The position numbers and the translations under genes are program-made. A stretch of DNA of 64,000 nucleotides from Hofstenia miamia (Eukaryota > Xenacoelomorpha > Acoela): contig SCFE01000079.1 of the NCBI GenBank assembly GCA_004352715.1, positions 14,265 to 78,264 on the forward strand, read 5' to 3'. Positions 59,314-64,000 of the stretch are shown here, piece by piece. The notes below the pieces were generated by a model. That model was not told where the DNA came from and ran no database searches. It was given only the letters and a program-made list of their open reading frames with translations. The first letter of the stretch is position 1. Each line of letters begins with the position of its first letter.

Positions 59314-61279
59314 ATATTTCGTGTGCCCTCCTTTCGCTTTGATAACTGCCTGCATCCTCCTGAGCATAGTTGCATAAGCCTTTTGCATTTCACCCGCTGA
59401 GCTAGCGTAAAATTCGGTCTCTATTGCCTCCCACAATTCTTGTTGGTTTTTAGGTTTAGGAAATTTGGTTCGTAGTTTCCTTTTCGAGATTCCCCACAAT
59501 CCTTCGATCAAATTTAGATGTGGGCTCTGACTTGGCCAATCATCAATGAGTTTCAACCCTCTAGCTGTTGACGCTCCAAGAATGTCTTAGTTGCTTGAGA
59601 AGAATGACAAAGCGCGTTGTCTTGTTGAAAAAAATCAGCAATACTAACGACTGGGATCAATCCAGTTTTTAGTACATTGATATATTGATTTCAATCTACA
59701 CAGCCATCACACTTTACAAGTTTGTGATCACCATTAGACTGACACCACCATGTTTCACTGTCTTGCAAGTATAAGGACGCTTAATTGTGGTTCCTGGAGG
59801 CCTTCTGCATAACTGGCGACCATGATCAAACAGCTTAAATGTCAACTCATCCGAAACTTTTCCATTCATCCAAAGACCAATGAGCTCTTCTTTTTGCAAA
59901 GGAAAGTCTTGCACGGATTTGTTTTGTATGTGAGTGGGCTTTTGTTGACAAACATAACTTCTGAGACCATATCTGACTAATATGCAATGTACCGTACTGA
60001 TTGAAATAGAAAGATGTGGCTGAAAGTTTCTGGCAAGCTCAACTGCTGTAAGTTTTGGGTTCTGTTTGCAACCAATCACAAGCCTCGATTGAAATGTTTT
60101 TGTTGCTTTTCCATTCATCCAAAGACCAATGAGCTCTTCTTTTTGCAAAGGAAAGTCTTGCACGGATTTGTTTTGTATGTGAGTGGGCTTTTGTTGACAA
60201 ACATAACTTCTGAGACCATATCTGACTAATATGCAATGTACCGTACTGATTGAAATAGAAAGATGTGGCTGAAAGTTTCTGGCAAGCTCAACTGCTGTAA
60301 GTTTTGGGTTCTGTTTGCAACCAATCACAAGCCTCGATTGAAATGTTTTTGTTGCTTTTCCATTCATCCAAAGACCAATGAGCTCTTCTTTTTGCAAAGG
60401 AAAGTCTTGCACGGATTTGTTTTGTATGTGAGTGGGCTTTTGTTGACAAACATAACTTCTGAGACCATATCTGACTAATATGCAATGTACCGTACTGATT
60501 GAAATAGAAAGATGTGGCTGAAAGTTTCTGGCAAGCTCAACTGCTGTAAGTTTTGGGTTCTGTTTGCAACCAATCACAAGCCTCGATTGAAATGTTTTTG
60601 TTGCTTTTCCATTCATCCAAAGACCAATGAGCTCTTCTTTTTGCAAAGGAAAGTCTTGCACGGATTTGTTTTGTATGTGAGTGGGCTTTTGTTGACAAAC
60701 ATAACTTCTGAGACCATATCTGACTAATATGCAATGTACCGTACTGATTGAAATAGAAAGATGTGGCTGAAAGTTTCTGGCAAGCTCAACTGCTGTAAGT
60801 TTTGGGTTCTGTTTGCAACCAATCACAAGCCTCGATTGAAATGTTTTTGTTGCTTTTCCATTCATCCAAAGACCAATGAGCTCTTCTTTTTGCAAAGGAA
60901 AGTCTTGCACGGATTTGTTTTGTATGTGAGTGGGCTTTTGTTGACAAACATAACTTCTGAGACCATATCTGACTAATATGCAATGTACCGTACTGATTGA
61001 AATAGAAAGATGTGGCTGAAAGTTTCTGGCAAGCTCAACTGCTGTAAGTTTTGGGTTCTGTTTGCAACCAATCACAAGCCTCGATTGAAATGTTTTTGTT
61101 GCTTTTCATGGTCTGCCACTTCTTGGACGGTCATTCACATTTGCATGTTTCTCAAATTTCTTGATAATAGCTTCTACACCTGTTTGGAAATCATTAACTG
61201 CTTAGAGATAATATGTTGTAAGCAATTTTGACTATGTAGAAGAATAACTTTCACGCAAACTTGCATCTATTCGAGTCAT
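59314..61279 (-). pseudogene. Tc1-type transposase with five-fold HTH domain
   Basis: Probable start ATG at 61279. The first HTH region (VNDFQTGVEAIIKKFEKHAN, then a GRP linker) is broken by stops near 61232 and 61205, and by TGA where GRPRK is expected (61107). Then come five in-frame copies of the second HTH domain (NPKLTAVELARNFQPHLSIS, HTH_Tnp_Tc3_2-like). Catalytic part: VSDELTFKLF (first Asp), PYTCKTVKHGG, QQDNALCHSSQATK (second Asp) and WPSQSPHLNLIEGLW (third residue Glu), with Asp-to-His and Pro-to-Leu changes in the usual SPDLNPIE box. Frameshifts occur near 59700 and 59562. Not functional as it stands. Confidence 0.85.
59862..61106. repeat. Tandem repeat 249 bp x 5 inside transposase gene
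   Basis: Exactly 1245 bp = 5 x 249 with unit starts at 59862, 60111, 60360, 60609 and 60858; copies appear identical. 249 is divisible by 3, so the array stays open for 415 codons. The edges share a short GAAAAG-type microhomology (ATGGAAAAG at unit ends, ATGAAAAG at the original 5-prime junction). Confidence 0.95.
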
Positions 61280-61615
61280 GATTAATGCATTAAAATGAAA
61301 TTTGCACGTATCAAAACAGTGAGAAGTAATACATCAAATGCTATTGGTTTATGATTATTATTAGATGGCGCTACGCATGAATACAGTTGGGTGGTCTAAG
61401 ACTTTTGTGTGTACTAGTTTTGGTAAATTCCGTTTTGTTTGCTTTTTATTCCAATTCATGTCACTTACTATTTCTTATATGTTATAGCTTAAAATACTTT
61501 TATACAATGCTTACTTATGGCAGTAAAATGCCAACGTTAATCATGTTTGTTTCACCATAAACCAGAGTGATACAATTTTACGCACTGTGGTCTAGGACTT
61601 TTGCTTGCTACTGTA

Positions 61616-61863
61616 TATTCTATACTATAGTTTACAATATATCTAGATAGCTCAAAATTTTTATTTGCAATAGCATAAGCTTACCACAATCACTAAAAAT
61701 TGACGAAAATGTAGTTTCATTCCAAAATGCAAACAATTTATATATTTTTTATAATAAATGGCCTCATAGCATATTGCTTGTATCCAAGTGACTTAAATGG
61801 ATTAGATTTGTGTTTTATCTATGCATTCTGAACTTAACTCTAATTATCTTTACTTTATTTTAG
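61616..61863. other. Non-coding sequence
   Basis: AT-rich, nothing recognised. Ends with acceptor-like TTTACTTTATTTTAG. Confidence 0.5.
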
Positions 61864-62018
61864 GACAATACTTCAAAATGGATTCCAGCAAATTCAACAC
61901 ATCTTTAATTTATTGTCCGACATTTAATTATTGTAATTTCAATTTTTTTTCTGCTTCTTTTTTTGTAAAATATTCAACAGATTTTTATGTTCTTATTTTA
62001 TTGCATGTAAGCAAATGA
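61864..62018 (+). CDS. SWT1: Possible last SWT1 exon
   Basis: After a strong acceptor (TTTACTTTATTTTAG) the two bases GA complete the Gly codon left open at 52435, and the frame continues QYFKMDSSKFNTSLIY through a Phe-rich stretch to TGA at 62016-62018. A donor-like GTAAGC at 62008 offers an alternative. Phase agrees, but composition is poor and no family motif is visible, so this is tentative. Confidence 0.25.
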
Positions 62019-62849
62019 AGAAAAGTATTCACTCCCTCAACAAAGAAAACTGTATGTTCATTAACAAAGATTTAGTTTGAACTTCTTAAGACAAATGAAT
62101 TCAAAAGTTTTTTCGTTTGAAAAGGATGCTGAGTTTCTTAAGACTATGTGGGACGATTGTATGTCCGCAGTTTTAAATAATTAACATTAGAATATTGGAT
62201 CTCTTCCACTAATACAAATGCATCATTTAGCCACGACAACTTTTAGGCTATAGGAAGTATACCAAGAAAATGTAATCTCTTCAAAAACGAGTGATTCAGT
62301 TAAATCACTTAGCAAACTTTATCAGGAATGATTGCCCTAGTGACGGACAGTTTCATAGAAAAATCTGTAGTTGGGTCTTGATTGCCCTCATGAGTGCAAC
62401 GGATAACAATAATCTGTGGCAAATAGGATTTTTAAGCATTTTAATGACGATGTGCTCTATAAAATAGTGGTTATAACATTAAGAATTTAAACTATCAATT
62501 TTAGGATATTTGGTATGGTTCCAATTTTTCAATCACTGAATGAATGTACTATGTAAAGAGATCAAATTTATGTTGAAGTCAGTGATTCATAAGTAAAATA
62601 TAATTTGAGAGACGAATCTAAGAAAATATCAAAAAATGTGAAAATAACAGTAAAACCAATGTTGAAAATTGCAAGCATTAAAAATTCCAGATTTAAACAA
62701 TCAATCAAAGAAATTAGGATTGATTCTTGGCTCTATCTAAGCATAACGCTTGACAGTATTGATGTATTATCAAAGACTTCTTGTCACACACTGGATATAT
62801 TTTTGCAGATTTTTCAGATAAGTGTTAATCATTAAATAACTGATAATTT
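62019..62849. other. Non-coding sequence
   Basis: AT-rich. A 76-codon frame at 62605-62835 is Lys/Ile/Ser-rich with no recognisable homology and is most likely chance. Confidence 0.45.
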
Positions 62850-63590
62850 ATCCTATTAGCGTCATTAAATTCACAAAACACATATTCAATTCAGTCTTAC
62901 ATACTACCCCGCATTGCATGTGGTGCGCCCGGTTGATTTTTCTTTGCCCTCTTACAAATCTTGTTCCAGGATACGCCGTTTGTTTGACATGCTGCTCGCA
63001 GCTTAAATTTGAATTAATGTTGGCTGATCCATCTATTAAACACAACTATAGAGAAAGATACAATCAGACTTATTAAGAGGGTTCAAAATAACAAGTCTCA
63101 TCCTTTGAATTCATGCTTACAGCATTGTAGCAGTTCACTTGACACACTATGCAATCCTCAACTAACTAGTGATTTTGTGCGTACATCTTATTATTTAAAA
63201 CAAGTGTGAATCTGTACGACCGCACATTCAGAAGACTTATGCTTTTTTGCTTGGGATTTGATTTGTATATTTATAGAAAGCAATATAATTAAAGCTTTAG
63301 ACCTTGAAAAAATCATTAATTCCGCTATCTGAACATGGAATTCCTTACCTAAAGAGATAAAGAACGTTGAATAACGAAGAGCTTTTTAAGAAGCAAATTA
63401 AAATTTAGCTTAAGCAAAAGCACATCTCAGGTCAATCATGGCTAGGATACAAATTCTGCAACAATGATTATTCAACAACCTGTACTTGAAATCTAGTAAT
63501 TTCTCCCTAGTGTGTGTCAGATTTATTGTATATTTATTTTGCTTTTGTATGTATTTATCTTAATAAAGAATATCTTATCTTAATATAGTT
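62850..63590 (+). pseudogene. LINE 3-prime fragment (RT C-terminus and tail)
   Basis: Plus-strand pieces read DFSLPSYKSCSRIRRLFDML (62935-62995, the LPxxxxRRxxxDL-like block after RT), then DFVRTSYYLK at about 63170, and TWNSLPKEIKNVE at about 63333-63372 (the LWNxLP C-terminal motif). The end AATAAAGAATATCTTATCTT at 63561-63580 looks like a polyadenylation signal and simple 3-prime tail. Frames are interrupted. Confidence 0.6.
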
Positions 63591-64000
63591 AATAATGAGA
63601 CTTTAATACTTTTAAGAAATTGGAATGTTCAATACAAAATCTCTTCAAGTACTTCTACCCTTAGTAAATGACACAATCGTTTGAGGATAATGGAATTCAC
63701 TATCAAATTTAGGCATTAATATACATAGTATAAAATGGGATATTATTTAAGTAGTATTGCAAAACAACGAAAATAAATATAAGTAAGACGAATCCAATTT
63801 GACCCAAAAATCTTGATTATTTAACCTAACATGATTGTTAAATGGTGAGATTTATTTTTTGCTTAATTAACAATCATTTGCATTAATCAGAAATTCTAAA
63901 GAGGAGTCCTCTTATAGAGGTTTGACGAATAAACGCGCTATTTAGAGATTTTTCTAATCTTGATGACTTTATTAATGAACTACAATTATCAGATGCATTA
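63591..64000. other. Non-coding sequence at window end
   Basis: AT-rich; nothing recognised. Confidence 0.5.

Larger units (their letters stand above)
58981..61613 (-). mobile_element. Tc1/mariner transposon, complete ends, IR/DR type
   Basis: Flanked by TA on both sides (58979-58980 and 61614-61615), the Tc1/mariner target duplication. The terminal inverted repeats are about 222 bp (58981-59204 and 61390-61613), starting CAGTAGCAA. Each carries two direct copies of CAAAAGTCTTAGACCACC, at the outer end (58991-59008; 61587-61603 with one or two changes) and at the inner end (59187-59204; 61390-61407). This is the IR/DR layout of Sleeping Beauty-type elements. Total 2633 bp; subtracting four extra 249-bp units gives about 1.64 kb, a normal Tc1 length. 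Confidence 0.92.

Noticed and set aside
60014-61231. Repeated plus-strand 71-residue ORFs across the 249-bp array
   Set aside because: Antisense reading of the transposase HTH array; identity simply follows the tandem repeat.
62605-62835. 76-codon Lys/Ile-rich ORF
   Set aside because: No homology, no splice context, AT-rich composition; probably chance.

Overview
This is a 64 kb stretch of an AT-rich animal genome, most likely an arthropod or other invertebrate. The evidence is GT-AG introns, long TA microsatellites, and a dense load of eukaryotic transposons; the species cannot be told from the sequence. Seven N-runs break the assembly (1050-2049, 13284-13368, 19470-20469, 42817-43383, 44599-44608, 44674-44694, 45667-46666), three of them exactly 1000 N.

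The only host gene I can support is on the + strand: SWT1, an RNA-quality-control PIN-domain endoribonuclease. Seven exons between 23102 and 37555 join in perfect reading phase, an eighth at 52339-52435 also fits, and a ninth at 61864 is possible. The N-terminal exons are not in view. Its introns, one of about 15 kb, are filled with transposon debris.

Layout. 1-1049: large inverted repeat running into a gap. 2050-19143: head-to-tail, minus-strand Ty3/Gypsy-type retroelements (G0 gag only, G1 nearly complete, G2 gag-pol) separated by LTRs, all broken by stops and frameshifts; G1 carries a roughly 1000-codon third ORF of unknown function after integrase. 19250-22560: degraded APE-type LINE, minus strand. 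23102-37555: SWT1 exons, with a LINE fragment at 27230-28157. 37744-38830: hAT/ZBED transposase relic. 39316-40535: four copies of a 305-bp tandem repeat. 40738-41640: piggyBac relic. 41700-42816: second LINE family. 43384-50757 and 53725-58705: several minus-strand copies of a DNA transposon that carries a TNP2-like transposase gene followed by a separate spliced DUF4806 gene. 58981-61613: complete-ended Tc1/mariner element with IR/DR ends and a five-fold, in-frame amplification of its helix-turn-helix domain. 62850-63590: LINE 3-prime end.

The most interesting items are the two-gene TNP2-like/DUF4806 transposon with its internally deleted derivatives, the Tc1 element (IR/DR ends, apparent DD38E spacing, five-fold HTH array), and the Gypsy lineage with an unexplained third ORF and shared substitutions at protease and RNase H catalytic sites.
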